Positions 16,223 through 26,001 of a stretch of DNA of 64,000 nt are shown here, piece by piece. This DNA comes from CAZJWR01 sp964549765. Lineage in GTDB: Bacteria > Zixibacteria > MSB-5A5 > GN15 > JAAZOE01. Below the pieces are notes generated by a model, which was given only the letters and a program-made list of their open reading frames with translations, was not told the DNA's origin and did no database searches. A program made the translations under genes and the position numbers. The stretch's first letter is position 1. Each line of letters begins with the position of its first letter. The stretch spans positions 65,381 through 129,380 of the forward strand of contig CAZJWR010000001.1 of NCBI GenBank assembly GCA_964549765.1, written 5' to 3'.

Positions 16223-18310
16223 GTGGCCAGGATCGATCTCAAAACGGATATTCAGTATCTTAAGGGCGTCGGCCCCAAGCGGGGCCAGGTGTTGGCTGAT
16301 CACGGCATCGATACCATCGGCAAACTGCTGTTTTATTTTCCCCGCAGATACCTCGATCGGTCACAAATGGATACGATTGCGTCGCTGCGTGAACACGACT
16401 ACAAGACGGTCGTCGGCAAGGTGCTCGGCAAGGGGCTGCTTCGGGGCGGCAAAACCCGGCTGGAAGTGATCATCGGCGACGGCACCGGGCAGCTGTCCCT
16501 GATGTGGTTTAGGGGGTACCGCTATTTCGAGAAGCAGTTCAAGAAAGGCGATGAGATCGCCGTAACGGGAACAGTGACCTATTTTATGGGATACCAAATG
16601 ATCCATCCCGAATTCGAATTCATAGGCGGAGATCGGGAGGAACAGATTCACACCGGACGGATCGTCCCGATATATCCATTGACGGCGGAACTGAACAAGG
16701 CCGGTTTGACTTCGCGGAGTATCCGCAAGCTGATCAAGACGGCGCTGGACGGGGTCGGCGACGGAATCGAAGAATATCTGCCGCAGGAAATCCTCGACGG
16801 AGAACATCTGACCGGTCTGGCGACAGCTATCAAGGAGATGCATTTCCCGTCGGAAACGGATGCCGCCGAAGCGGCCCGGCGGCGGCTGGCATTCGACGAA
16901 CTGCTATATCTGCAATTCTTGCTGCAATCACGCCGCCACAAGGTTAAGGACAAGGAGAAGGCTCATCCCTGCGGGCCACCGGGAAAGCTGTTCACGAAAA
17001 TATTGGATGAGTTGCCGTTCAAACTCACGCCTGGGCAAAAGAAAAGCCTCGATGAAATCATAGGGGATATGGCATCGAAAAAGCCGATGAACCGGTTGCT
17101 GCAGGGTGATGTGGGATCGGGTAAAACGGTGGTGGCGGTGCTGGCGGCGATCCTGTCGGTCGAAAACGGCGGCCAGGCCGCGGTCATGGTTCCGACCGAA
17201 ATCCTGGCCGAACAGCATTATCGGAACTGGCATGATTGTCTGCAGGAAGCAGGAATATCATCGGCGCTGCTGATCGGATCGGTCAAAGGGAAAGACAAGA
17301 AAGGCGTCGTCGAGGGCCTTGCATCGGGAGACGTCGACATCGTCTTCGGCACCCATGCCATAATCAGCGCCTCGGTGACGTTCAGCGATCTTCGTTTCGT
17401 CGTCATCGACGAACAACATCGGTTCGGCGTGATGCAGCGCAGCAAACTGGCCGGCAAAGGTGATCTTCCCGACCGCCTGGTCATGACGGCGACGCCGATT
17501 CCCCGGACGCTGGCGATGACGCTGTATGGCGATCTGGATATATCCACCATCCCCGATCTACCTCCCGGACGGCAGCCGGTGAAGACGGTCTGGCGGTTCT
17601 CCTCAGCCATCGGGGAAATCTACAAATTTATCGATAACGAAATCGGCAAGCACAGCCAGGCGTTTATCATCTATCCGCTGGTGGAAAAATCGGAGAAGAT
17701 GGACCTGCTGGCCGCCGAGGAGGGGTATCGGGAGATGTCGGAGGAGGTTATGCCTCGAAGGCGGATCGGGCTGGTGCACGGCCGGATGAAGGGCCCGGAA
17801 CGCGACGAGACGATCCGACGGTTCCATGCCGGGGAATTGGATATTTTGGTGGCAACGACGGTGATCGAAGTCGGGATCGATATTCCCAACGCCAATATTT
17901 TGGTCATACAGCACGCAGAACGGTTCGGCCTATCCCAATTGCACCAGATGCGGGGTCGCGTGGGGCGGGGACAACGTCGCGGCCTGGCGGTGGCGGTGGC
18001 CTATCGGCCGATTTCCGATATCGGGCGGCGCCGATTGGAATATTTTGCGTCGACCAGCGACGGGTTCAAAATCGCCGAGGCGGATTTGGAACTGCGCGGT
18101 CCCGGGGAATTTTTCGGTATCCGGCAGCACGGCCTGCCGGAATTTCGCATCGCCAATCCGGTCGGGGACCAGGATATACTGGTGCGGGCGCGTGAATGGG
18201 CGCAGCGGATATACACCGATTACGGTCGCAACGCGGAAAAGGCCCGATTTTTATTGAATCATGTGGCAATGTTTTCTAATTTACGGGCCGATCTGATTGA
18301 TGTCGCCTGA
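16223..18310 (+). CDS. recG: RecG, ATP-dependent branched-DNA helicase
   Basis: A 695-residue protein, the E. coli RecG length. The N-terminal wedge/OB domain begins DIQYLKGVGPKRGQVLADHG, the family's usual opening, which supports GTG 16223 over TTG 16187 (the latter is part of the promoter). Helicase motifs: LQGDVGSGKTVVAVLAA (Walker A), VVIDEQHRFG (DEQH box), MTATPIPRTL (motif III), and TTVIEVGIDIPNAN and HQMRGRVGRG (motifs V and VI). RecG remodels stalled forks and Holliday junctions. A DUF1844 gene follows after 62 bases. Confidence 0.96.
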   Translation: MARIDLKTDIQYLKGVGPKRGQVLADHGIDTIGKLLFYFPRRYLDRSQMDTIASLREHDYKTVVGKVLGKGLLRGGKTRLEVIIGDGTGQLSLMWFRGYRYFEKQFKKGDEIAVTGTVTYFMGYQMIHPEFEFIGGDREEQIHTGRIVPIYPLTAELNKAGLTSRSIRKLIKTALDGVGDGIEEYLPQEILDGEHLTGLATAIKEMHFPSETDAAEAARRRLAFDELLYLQFLLQSRRHKVKDKEKAHPCGPPGKLFTKILDELPFKLTPGQKKSLDEIIGDMASKKPMNRLLQGDVGSGKTVVAVLAAILSVENGGQAAVMVPTEILAEQHYRNWHDCLQEAGISSALLIGSVKGKDKKGVVEGLASGDVDIVFGTHAIISASVTFSDLRFVVIDEQHRFGVMQRSKLAGKGDLPDRLVMTATPIPRTLAMTLYGDLDISTIPDLPPGRQPVKTVWRFSSAIGEIYKFIDNEIGKHSQAFIIYPLVEKSEKMDLLAAEEGYREMSEEVMPRRRIGLVHGRMKGPERDETIRRFHAGELDILVATTVIEVGIDIPNANILVIQHAERFGLSQLHQMRGRVGRGQRRGLAVAVAYRPISDIGRRRLEYFASTSDGFKIAEADLELRGPGEFFGIRQHGLPEFRIANPVGDQDILVRAREWAQRIYTDYGRNAEKARFLLNHVAMFSNLRADLIDVA

Positions 18311-18372
18311 GAGCAAGCGGGCTGCAGAAAACCGTGCTGCGCGATCGCGACGGGATAGGAGAAAAAAATAAC

Positions 18373-18780
18373 ATGACTGATTCTGAGAAGAACATAAATC
18401 CTCTGTTTCTGCAATTGGTGCTGTCGCTGCAGTCGGCGGCCTGGTATCAATTGGGAAAGACAATATCACCGATATCGGGGAAAATCGAACGGGACCTCGA
18501 CCAAGCCAAGGCGACTATCGACTTGCTGGCCATGCTTCAGGAAAAGACGACGGGCAATTTGGGCAAAGAGGAAAAGCAGATTCTCGACAACACCGTATAC
18601 ACTTTGCAGATGAATTATGTCGATGAACTGGAGAAAGACAAAGGCAAGGGCGATAATGGATCGAGCGAAAGCCGGACGGCATCCGAGGGCGAGGCGAAAA
18701 ATACGGAGGCCGGGGGGCCCGGAACCGGCGGAGACGAAAAAACGTCCCCCGGCGCGTCTGATCGGCCGGATGAAGAATAG
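18373..18780 (+). CDS. DUF1844 family protein
   Basis: A 135-residue protein. The first 85 residues match DUF1844: NPLFLQLVLSLQSAAWYQLG, then AKATIDLLAMLQEKTTGNLG and ILDNTVYTLQMNYVDEL, all helical. The last 45 residues are disordered, rich in Gly, Ser and Glu. The start at ATG 18373 has AGGAG about 12 bases upstream. The family has no firm function; it is often found near core housekeeping genes. Confidence 0.82.
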   Translation: MTDSEKNINPLFLQLVLSLQSAAWYQLGKTISPISGKIERDLDQAKATIDLLAMLQEKTTGNLGKEEKQILDNTVYTLQMNYVDELEKDKGKGDNGSSESRTASEGEAKNTEAGGPGTGGDEKTSPGASDRPDEE

Positions 18781-18831
18781 CAACTGATTATCCGATAAAA
18801 AGTTAGACAACGTTTTTTAACCGAAATTGAC

Positions 18832-18869
18832 TTGATTTTTTGAGAAATCGTTATATCTTTCGGTATAAG
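18832..18869 (+). promoter_or_regulatory. Candidate murB promoter region (two overlapping readings)
   Basis: Reading 1: TTGATT (18832-18837), N16, TATCTT (18854-18859), first base near 18866 and an 11-base leader. Reading 2: TTGAGA (18840-18845), N18, TATAAG (18864-18869), first base at 18876, one base before the murB ATG. Either gives almost no leader, and no Shine-Dalgarno is visible. Confidence 0.5.
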
Positions 18870-18876
18870 AGCCAGT

Positions 18877-19803
18877 ATGGCGGAAAATAAGAAGTATAGT
18901 TATTTTGTCGACCGTTTCGACGGCGAGGTGAACCGCAGCCAGCCTTTGTCTGCATATACTACTTTCGGTACCGGAGGGGACGCGGATTTATTCATCGACG
19001 TTATTGACGCGGAATCGCTGGCGCTGGCCCTGAAGCTGGCGCATGAATTGGACATTCCGCGTTACGTGATCGGCGGCGGCAGCAATCTGCTGATCGGCGA
19101 CCGAGGATTCCGTGGTCTGATTATCCGGAACTCGATAACCGGCAGAGAGGTAAAAGGTAATGCAATTACTCTGGGCGGCGGCGAATCACTGGACAGCGTG
19201 GTCGATCTGGCCACGGAGTGTTCTTTGACAGGCCTTGAATTTGCGGCCGGAATCTGGGGAACGGTCGGCGGTGCGGTGTACGGCAATGCCGGCGCTTTCG
19301 GAAGCCAGGTGGGATCGATACTGGAATGGGCCGACCTGATTGACAACAAAGGGAACATGCGGACCGAAAAACGCGACTATTTCCAATTTGCCTACCGACA
19401 TTCCATCCTGAAGACGACGGGCGAGATCGTGGCGCGGGTGTGCTTTGGACTGGCTGCGGGCGACCGGCGTGAGATCGAACGGCGCACCGACGAAATCCGT
19501 CAGTTGCGTTGCCGCAAACATCCGGTAAATCCGTGCTCGGCGGGGTGTTTTTTCAAGAACATCGAAGACGCCAGCCAGCCGAACGGCAAGTTGCCGGCCG
19601 GGAAGTTGCTGGAAGAGATCGGCGCCAAGGATATACGGGTCGGCGGGGCCGCGGTGTTTCCCGAACACGCCAATATTATCGTCAATACCGGCACGGCCAG
19701 TTCGAAAGATATACGGGAATTGGCCGATAGATTGAAAGAGAAGGTTAAGGAACGGTTCCAGATAGAGTTACAGGAAGAAGTCATCTGTCTGGGAGAGTTT
19801 TAG
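18877..19803 (+). CDS. murB: MurB, UDP-N-acetylenolpyruvoylglucosamine reductase
   Basis: A 308-residue FAD enzyme of peptidoglycan synthesis that reduces UDP-GlcNAc-enolpyruvate to UDP-MurNAc with NADPH. The FAD-binding domain shows YTTFGTGGDADLF and VIGGGSNLLIGDRGFRGL; the AGIWGTVGGAVYGNAGAFG segment and the C-terminal HPVNPCSAGCFFKN and GAAVFPEHANIIVNTG motifs are conserved. The catalytic Ser position here is in PCSAGCFFKN. The length suits the shorter type II MurB. It is preceded by a possibly leaderless promoter. Confidence 0.95.
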   Translation: MAENKKYSYFVDRFDGEVNRSQPLSAYTTFGTGGDADLFIDVIDAESLALALKLAHELDIPRYVIGGGSNLLIGDRGFRGLIIRNSITGREVKGNAITLGGGESLDSVVDLATECSLTGLEFAAGIWGTVGGAVYGNAGAFGSQVGSILEWADLIDNKGNMRTEKRDYFQFAYRHSILKTTGEIVARVCFGLAAGDRREIERRTDEIRQLRCRKHPVNPCSAGCFFKNIEDASQPNGKLPAGKLLEEIGAKDIRVGGAAVFPEHANIIVNTGTASSKDIRELADRLKEKVKERFQIELQEEVICLGEF

Positions 19804-19862
19804 CAAAGGAGGTCGTATCGAGCATTGACTAACGATTTAAATTAACGCCTGATTCGGTGATT

Positions 19863-22800
19863 ATGATTTTTAGGCGCCCGACATTTTTCCGCATTCTTGT
19901 GATGACGCTGGCGGCAGCGGCTTGCCTGCAATCGGTGTATGCCGATCCGCCGCAATTCCAGTCCAGTCTGGACTATCAGCAGCGTTATCTTTCTCCGTTT
20001 CCCGGATTCGATACCCATTTTATCGCCAGCATCACGCCCGAAGAGTATGTGCCCCTGGTAAAGCTGAACAGGCAGTCGCCGTACGAGATGGACTATAATT
20101 TCCCGGACTATTCGGTGTCCTATATGCGTCGGTTGGAGAGAAACCAGACGATGATTCCCGTGAACAGTTCGCTCGATGCCTTCGTCCAGCGGCGCCTGGC
20201 CATGAGCGAGGACGAACTCGCATATAATCTTACCCGGGAATCGCTGACGAAGGAGCAGAAGGAAAAGGCCGGCGGGCTTTTCCAATTCACCATCCCCATT
20301 CCATCGCGGGCGTTTGAGTCGATATTCGGCGAAGGCGGCGCGGGATTGCGCGTGTCCGGGTATCGGCGGATTTCGTTTAAGGGGCGGTCGTCATGGAGCG
20401 ACAAACCGCAGACGGCGTTTTACCGGCAGTCGAAATTTCCGACCCTGCAAATGGAGCAAGATTATCGATTCGATATTGAGGGGACGATCGGGTCGAAGAT
20501 CAGCGTCAAAGTCAGCCAGGATTCGCGCAACGACATCCCTCTCGCCAACCGGCTCATCCTGCGCTATAAGGGGACCGAGGACGATATCTTCCAGTCGGTG
20601 GAAGCGGGGAATACCACGCTGAATCTGCCCGCGACCCAGTTTCTCGCATACTCGACGCGCGTTCAGGGTCTATTCGGGATCAAAGCGACGGCGCAGCTGG
20701 CGGACTTGTCGATCACTGCTATCGCCTCGCAGGAGAAAGGATCGACCGAATCGGTGGCGATCAGCGCCGCCGGCGCCTCCGGGACGGCAAAGAGAGTCAT
20801 CCGGGATATTGACTTTAAGGAACGGATGATTTACGACCTGGGGCGGCTGCCGTTGCGTCGGGCTCGTTCGGATACCCTGCCGGAGCCGGATAAATATGAT
20901 TTCGCGTTTCCCGATTCGGCCAACGGTATCGCCGGGGATTCTATTACCCGGTTGGTCGTTTATGTCGACGACCTCAGCGGCGACCTCACGGAGCGTTTTA
21001 CGCGGCCGGTGGGGAATTGCTATATCGATCCCAGCGACACGCTGTCGGATGATCCCAAAGGAATATATCGGACGACCGGCTATTTTAAAACCATCGATGG
21101 CACCAATTACTATCTCCAGCCGACGCAGTTCTACATCGAGTTTCTCCAGTCGTTCATTACCAATGACGATATCATCGGGGTATACATGGAGGTGCTCCGC
21201 CGCCGGGCCGGGGCCAGCTGGGTGGATACGATCGGCGACATCACCTCGGACACAATGAGGTTGAAACTGATCAAGCCGCAGGCCTATAACGACGTCAATC
21301 ATCACGTCTGGGAATATCAGTGGCGCAACGTCTATTACCTGGGATCGAACAACATCGATCTGCGGGATTTCAATGTGGAAATATACAAAGGCCGGCCGGT
21401 CAACAACCAGGAGGTTGACCCGGCCGATCTGGATCATAACCAGCAGGGGATAAAATACCTCCAAATTCTGGGTCTGGACCGGGGCGACGACAACGGCCAG
21501 AACGTCCCCGACGGCGAGATTGACCGCTACGTCTATATCGATCAGGCGCTGGGGCTATTGATTTTTCCCAGCCGACATCCCTTCGATGACAGCCTTCCCT
21601 TTGTCTATGACGATAACGGCCAGCCGGTCGTGCTGGCCGATTCGATTCCGGATATCTACATCAACCAGAACCGGCAGACGCTGAGCACCGCTTCGGGGTA
21701 TTATATCGCCGTGTCGTCGCGTGCCAGCGGATCGGCGGTTATCCAACTGAATGCGACCAATATCATCGAGGGCTCCGAAGTCGTCCAGAACGGCAATGAG
21801 CGGCTGGTGCGGGGTAAGGACTACGAGATCGATTACGATTTCGGCCGTTTGACGCTATTGCGCGACGATCTCACCGATATCAACTCCAACGTGTCGATTA
21901 CTTTCGAGCGGGCGCCGTTTTTCTCGCTAGATCGCAAAACCCTGCTGGGCACTCGGCTGGAATACGTTCCCAGCCGAGATTTCAATATCGGAACGACGAT
22001 CCTGTATAAATCGGAAAAATCGACCAACCGCAAGCCGAAGGTGGGCGAAGAAACGTCGAAGATGCTGGTGTGGGATATGGACATGGATTACAGTTTCAGA
22101 AATCCCCTGTTTACGACGTTTGCCAACGCCCTGCCGTTCGTGTCGGCGTCGGCCGAATCGTTCATGAAAGTGTCGGCCGAGGTGGCCCAATCGCGGCCCA
22201 ATCCGAACGTCGACGGCGAAGTGTTTATCGATGATTTCGAGGGCTCTAAGGACAGCTATTCGCTGGGCATACCCCGAAAAACATGGCGGTTCGCGTCGCG
22301 GCCCTTGGGCGTGGATACGGCTGTCGCCGAACGCGCTCATGTCGCCTGGCTCAATCCCATCGACGGGGTTCCAGTGACCGATATCTGGGATCGGCAAATC
22401 GGGACCGGCGAGGCCAGTACCGCCAATGTGCTCGAAATTCATTTCAAGCCGGTCGATCATAAATTCGTCAAAGATACGGTGCAGAATATCATCGATTCGA
22501 TCACCGTTCCGATCGAGCCGGAGAAATCCTGGGCGGGATTCATGCGCAATATTTCCCAGGGGGTTGCGACGCAGGTGCAGGATGCGCAGTTGCTGGAGAT
22601 CCGGTTGAGAACGGGCGGGTCGAAAGAAGGCGATTTCGGCGGACTGATGCATATTGACTTGGGACGGATCAGCGAAGATATCGACGGGGACGGGCAGCTC
22701 GACGCCGAAAATCCCGACCCGGCCCAGATTCTAACCGACGAGGAAGATGTCGGTCTTGACGGACGGGCCGACCAATACGAATTCGGATACAATCCCGAAA

Positions 22801-25800
22801 ACGGCGTGTACGATCCCGCGGGCGATAATTTCGATATCAACAATATCTGGCGGATCAACGGTACGGAAAAAAACAGCCAGGATCCCGACGGGGGAAACCG
22901 CGCCGACACCGAGGACCCGGACCTGAATGGCCTCCAGGTTGCCAACAGCTATTTTTCATACAAAGTAAATCTGAGCGATACCCTCGGCGATAAGTCGTAT
23001 TATGTGACCGGCACCATGAACGAATCCGGATGGGAGACCATTCGCATCCCGCTCCGCGATCCGGATGCGATCGATACCATTGTCGGCGATGCTTCCTGGA
23101 ACAATATCTTCTACGCCCGAATCTGGTTCGATTCGTCTACGACGCTCAATATACCCCCTGATGGATACAAAGTTGAGATCGCCTCGATCGATCTGATCTC
23201 GACAACCTGGGCGGATTCGTTCTACGTGGCCGATTCCGTCCGCAGCGGCGACGCCAAGTTCGATGTAGCCGTGATCAATAACGAGGTTGACAGTCGCTAC
23301 GATCCCCCGGTCGCGGGCTATCATGATCCGCAGCTCAACAAGACGGAGAGCGAGCAGTCGCTTCTCCTGAGTTACGAGAATCTCAATTCCCAAGTGGCCG
23401 TCTTCTCGCCGGATTCCGGGATTATTCTGGCCGCCGATACCGGGCTGGCGGTACGGAAATTTTATCGGTCGATGAATTTCATGGGCTACGGCCGACTGAA
23501 GGCGTACGTGTGGGGGGATACGGGGGTTGTTCATGACTCGGTGATGTATTTCTTCCGCATGGGAAGCGACAAGGACGCCTATTATGAATATCGCACGATT
23601 CTCAAGCCGGGCTGGGATGCCGCCAATTACATCGATATCGATTTCAGCAAAATCACGGCCCTCAAGGCGCGGCTCCTGGAGGACCGCCAGAAAGGAATCG
23701 ATTCCTCGCTGGTTCGGGTCAGCGACGATGGCAAATATGCGGTCAGAATCAAACCCTACGGACAGGATCCAACGCTTACGCGAATGCAATATTTCTTGAT
23801 GGGTGTGATCAATCTCAGCACTGACCGCCAGGCTAGCGGCGAAGTCTGGGTCGATGAATTGCGCCTGACCGACGTGCGCAACGACGTCGGCATGGCGGGG
23901 CGGGTGGCGATCAGCGGGAATATGTCCGATCTGGGAACCTACAATTTCAGTTACTCCACTCAGGACGCCTATTATCGAGGCGTGTCGTCGGCCACCAAAG
24001 GCGGGGCGGCCGATAATCTCGGCTCCGGTCAGACGAAGACCAATTACTCGTTCAGCGGCTCGATCAAGATGGACAAATTCTTTCCCCGTTCTCTGGAGCT
24101 GCAGCTGCCGGTCCGGGTGTCGTGGTCGCAAAGCGTGCAGGACCCCCTCCTCAGGTCGGGTACCGATATCACTGTCCCGGCGGAATTGCGGAATATCGAA
24201 AAAGCCGTCACGATAACCAGGGGTTTCGGCGTATCGGAACGGTTCAATAAGAAAACGCGGAATCCGCTCTTCACGCTGCTGTTAAATCGGCTGTCGTCAT
24301 CGTTCAACTACAATACCACCCGGGGACATTCGGCGACCCAGCCGATGTTTTTCCGTGAGCAGTACGACGCCAAAAGCACATTTGACATGAGCGTCGGAAA
24401 ACCGCCGTCCATCACTCCGCTGGCTTGGCTGGGGTATTTGAGAATCCCGTTCGGGGTGCCGAAAACCAAACTGTACCTGTACCCGACCCGTCTCAATTTC
24501 AATGGCAATTTGACCGGCTCATATTCGAGCTCGGTCAATCAGAACAGCGTAAATCCGACCTCGCGGAAACTTGATTTCGTCGGCACCATGGACATGGGAT
24601 TCAAGGTCTTCGACAACCTGACCGGGTCCTACAGCGTCCGGACCGATCGGGATCTGCGCGATCCCAGTACGGTCAACATTGTTCTGAACCCGAAGGAATT
24701 CCGATTGGGCGTCGAGCGGACCTACTCGCAAAATTCGAGCCTGAGTTATTCTCCGTCGCTCTTCAGATTCATCACGCACAAATTCAGCTACTCGGCGCGG
24801 TACGGCGATACCTATCGCAGCTCCGGACGGGATACGACCTTCGTGCACAGCGTCCAGTCCACCGTCAACGAAGAGGTCGCCCTAACCTTCAATCACCAGA
24901 TCCTGCTTGGCAGCAACCGGGGGCGGCGCATAGTAAAGAGAGGCACTAGTCGGCAATCGGAAGATCAGTCGAAACCTGCATCTTCGTCGTCGAGCATATT
25001 CGGCCTTATGTTACGAGGCATTCGCACCATTTCCGACGCCATCGATCCGGTATCGGGCAAGGTGGGGACCTCTCGATCGCTGTCGTTCCCCGGATTGGCA
25101 GGGAAGGCATCGGCGCCTTTCCGATTCGGATTGACGGACAATCCGGGAGTCGATCCGGTTCAAACCCTGGGCGGTATTGTCCGGCAGACGAAGTCGATAT
25201 CCAAAACTCTGACCGCCAGTTCGGGCGTGTCACTTTTTGCCGGTATCGGTGTCAACGCCAATTATTCCCGGAATTCCCGGGAATCATTCGATGCCCAGCC
25301 CCTGAAGACCATCTCAGTAGGGTGGCCGGATTTGAGCCTTGATCTTCGATCGGTGCGCGGTCTGTGGTATCTGGGCAAGCTGATCAACGCGTTGTCACCG
25401 TCGTCACGATACGCCAAAACCACGGAAACCAAGCTTCATACGACTTCCGTCAGTCCGTACGAAGTACGGGTGCGGGAAGCCTTCTCGCCTTTGGTCTCGC
25501 TCAGCGTCAATCCCCTGCGTTCGATGCGAACCACGGCACGATACGAGCGCACGGTGTCGATGACAACCCAGTACACCGAAAACACCGGCGATATTCGTAA
25601 TATTACCAAACAAACCGCGGAGACCTATTCGGCGACCTGGAGCTATCGTTTCAGCAGTCCATCGGGAGTCCGGCTGCCGATTTTGGGCCGCATCAAATTC
25701 GAATCGAACCTCAACGTCACGCTCGATGTGAGCCTGCGTCGTTCCCATGACGAATCGGCCAATCTCACCAACCACCTCGCCTTCGAGACCAGCGGCGATC

Positions 25801-25955
25801 GCACCAATCTGACCGTCAGCCCGACCGCCTCTTACAGCTTTTCGTCCACGGTCAAGGGCGGTTTATCGGCGCGCTGGCAGGATGACAAAGACAAGCAGCG
25901 GCGCGAAACGCGACATACGCGGGAGCTGGGGTTCTGGGTCGAGCTCCAATTCTAA
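19863..25955 (+). CDS. sprA: SprA/Sov-like outer-membrane translocon protein (type IX secretion)
   Basis: A 2,030-residue protein, the largest in the window. Signal peptide (about 1-24, ending SVYADPP), then alternating beta-rich stretches resembling SprA/Sov, the giant 36-strand outer-membrane barrel of the type IX secretion system. Recognisable SprA-like elements are VSYMRRLERNQTMIP near the start and SKISVKVSQDSRNDIPLANR. Further ones are GLFGIKATAQLADLSITAIAS, GSEVVQNGNERLVRGKDYEIDY, FIDDFEGSKDSYSLGIP and SGEVWVDELRLTDVRND. The C-terminal quarter is repetitive in amphipathic strands and ends in WVELQF, with a terminal Phe as in barrels. It is shorter than Flavobacterium SprA (about 2,400). 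The start could be GTG 19857. No other type IX genes are in the window. Confidence 0.85.
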   Translation: MIFRRPTFFRILVMTLAAAACLQSVYADPPQFQSSLDYQQRYLSPFPGFDTHFIASITPEEYVPLVKLNRQSPYEMDYNFPDYSVSYMRRLERNQTMIPVNSSLDAFVQRRLAMSEDELAYNLTRESLTKEQKEKAGGLFQFTIPIPSRAFESIFGEGGAGLRVSGYRRISFKGRSSWSDKPQTAFYRQSKFPTLQMEQDYRFDIEGTIGSKISVKVSQDSRNDIPLANRLILRYKGTEDDIFQSVEAGNTTLNLPATQFLAYSTRVQGLFGIKATAQLADLSITAIASQEKGSTESVAISAAGASGTAKRVIRDIDFKERMIYDLGRLPLRRARSDTLPEPDKYDFAFPDSANGIAGDSITRLVVYVDDLSGDLTERFTRPVGNCYIDPSDTLSDDPKGIYRTTGYFKTIDGTNYYLQPTQFYIEFLQSFITNDDIIGVYMEVLRRRAGASWVDTIGDITSDTMRLKLIKPQAYNDVNHHVWEYQWRNVYYLGSNNIDLRDFNVEIYKGRPVNNQEVDPADLDHNQQGIKYLQILGLDRGDDNGQNVPDGEIDRYVYIDQALGLLIFPSRHPFDDSLPFVYDDNGQPVVLADSIPDIYINQNRQTLSTASGYYIAVSSRASGSAVIQLNATNIIEGSEVVQNGNERLVRGKDYEIDYDFGRLTLLRDDLTDINSNVSITFERAPFFSLDRKTLLGTRLEYVPSRDFNIGTTILYKSEKSTNRKPKVGEETSKMLVWDMDMDYSFRNPLFTTFANALPFVSASAESFMKVSAEVAQSRPNPNVDGEVFIDDFEGSKDSYSLGIPRKTWRFASRPLGVDTAVAERAHVAWLNPIDGVPVTDIWDRQIGTGEASTANVLEIHFKPVDHKFVKDTVQNIIDSITVPIEPEKSWAGFMRNISQGVATQVQDAQLLEIRLRTGGSKEGDFGGLMHIDLGRISEDIDGDGQLDAENPDPAQILTDEEDVGLDGRADQYEFGYNPENGVYDPAGDNFDINNIWRINGTEKNSQDPDGGNRADTEDPDLNGLQVANSYFSYKVNLSDTLGDKSYYVTGTMNESGWETIRIPLRDPDAIDTIVGDASWNNIFYARIWFDSSTTLNIPPDGYKVEIASIDLISTTWADSFYVADSVRSGDAKFDVAVINNEVDSRYDPPVAGYHDPQLNKTESEQSLLLSYENLNSQVAVFSPDSGIILAADTGLAVRKFYRSMNFMGYGRLKAYVWGDTGVVHDSVMYFFRMGSDKDAYYEYRTILKPGWDAANYIDIDFSKITALKARLLEDRQKGIDSSLVRVSDDGKYAVRIKPYGQDPTLTRMQYFLMGVINLSTDRQASGEVWVDELRLTDVRNDVGMAGRVAISGNMSDLGTYNFSYSTQDAYYRGVSSATKGGAADNLGSGQTKTNYSFSGSIKMDKFFPRSLELQLPVRVSWSQSVQDPLLRSGTDITVPAELRNIEKAVTITRGFGVSERFNKKTRNPLFTLLLNRLSSSFNYNTTRGHSATQPMFFREQYDAKSTFDMSVGKPPSITPLAWLGYLRIPFGVPKTKLYLYPTRLNFNGNLTGSYSSSVNQNSVNPTSRKLDFVGTMDMGFKVFDNLTGSYSVRTDRDLRDPSTVNIVLNPKEFRLGVERTYSQNSSLSYSPSLFRFITHKFSYSARYGDTYRSSGRDTTFVHSVQSTVNEEVALTFNHQILLGSNRGRRIVKRGTSRQSEDQSKPASSSSSIFGLMLRGIRTISDAIDPVSGKVGTSRSLSFPGLAGKASAPFRFGLTDNPGVDPVQTLGGIVRQTKSISKTLTASSGVSLFAGIGVNANYSRNSRESFDAQPLKTISVGWPDLSLDLRSVRGLWYLGKLINALSPSSRYAKTTETKLHTTSVSPYEVRVREAFSPLVSLSVNPLRSMRTTARYERTVSMTTQYTENTGDIRNITKQTAETYSATWSYRFSSPSGVRLPILGRIKFESNLNVTLDVSLRRSHDESANLTNHLAFETSGDRTNLTVSPTASYSFSSTVKGGLSARWQDDKDKQRRETRHTRELGFWVELQF

Positions 25956-25967
25956 GCCAAAAACAGT

Positions 25968-25995
25968 TTGACAAACCATGGGGCGACGATATCTT
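25968..25995 (+). promoter_or_regulatory. Candidate promoter TTGACA-N16-TATCTT of the M28 gene
   Basis: Perfect -35 TTGACA (25968-25973) inside the small palindrome GTTTGACAAAC (25966-25976), 16-base spacer, TATCTT (25990-25995). The predicted first base is 26002, exactly the A of an in-frame ATG. It lies directly behind the sprA stop. Confidence 0.6.
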
Positions 25996-26001
25996 GGCTG
26001 G

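Noticed and set aside
19825..19853. TTGACT at 19825 as a sprA promoter.
   Set aside because: The sequence 16-18 bases downstream (GCCTGA/CCTGAT) is not a -10 box, so I do not support a promoter here.
22956..24131. Long open frames on the minus strand inside sprA, icd (61856-63049), korA (56633-57817) and the COG2403 gene (50450-51904).
   Set aside because: They mirror the codon bias of strongly supported + strand genes and show no domain of their own.
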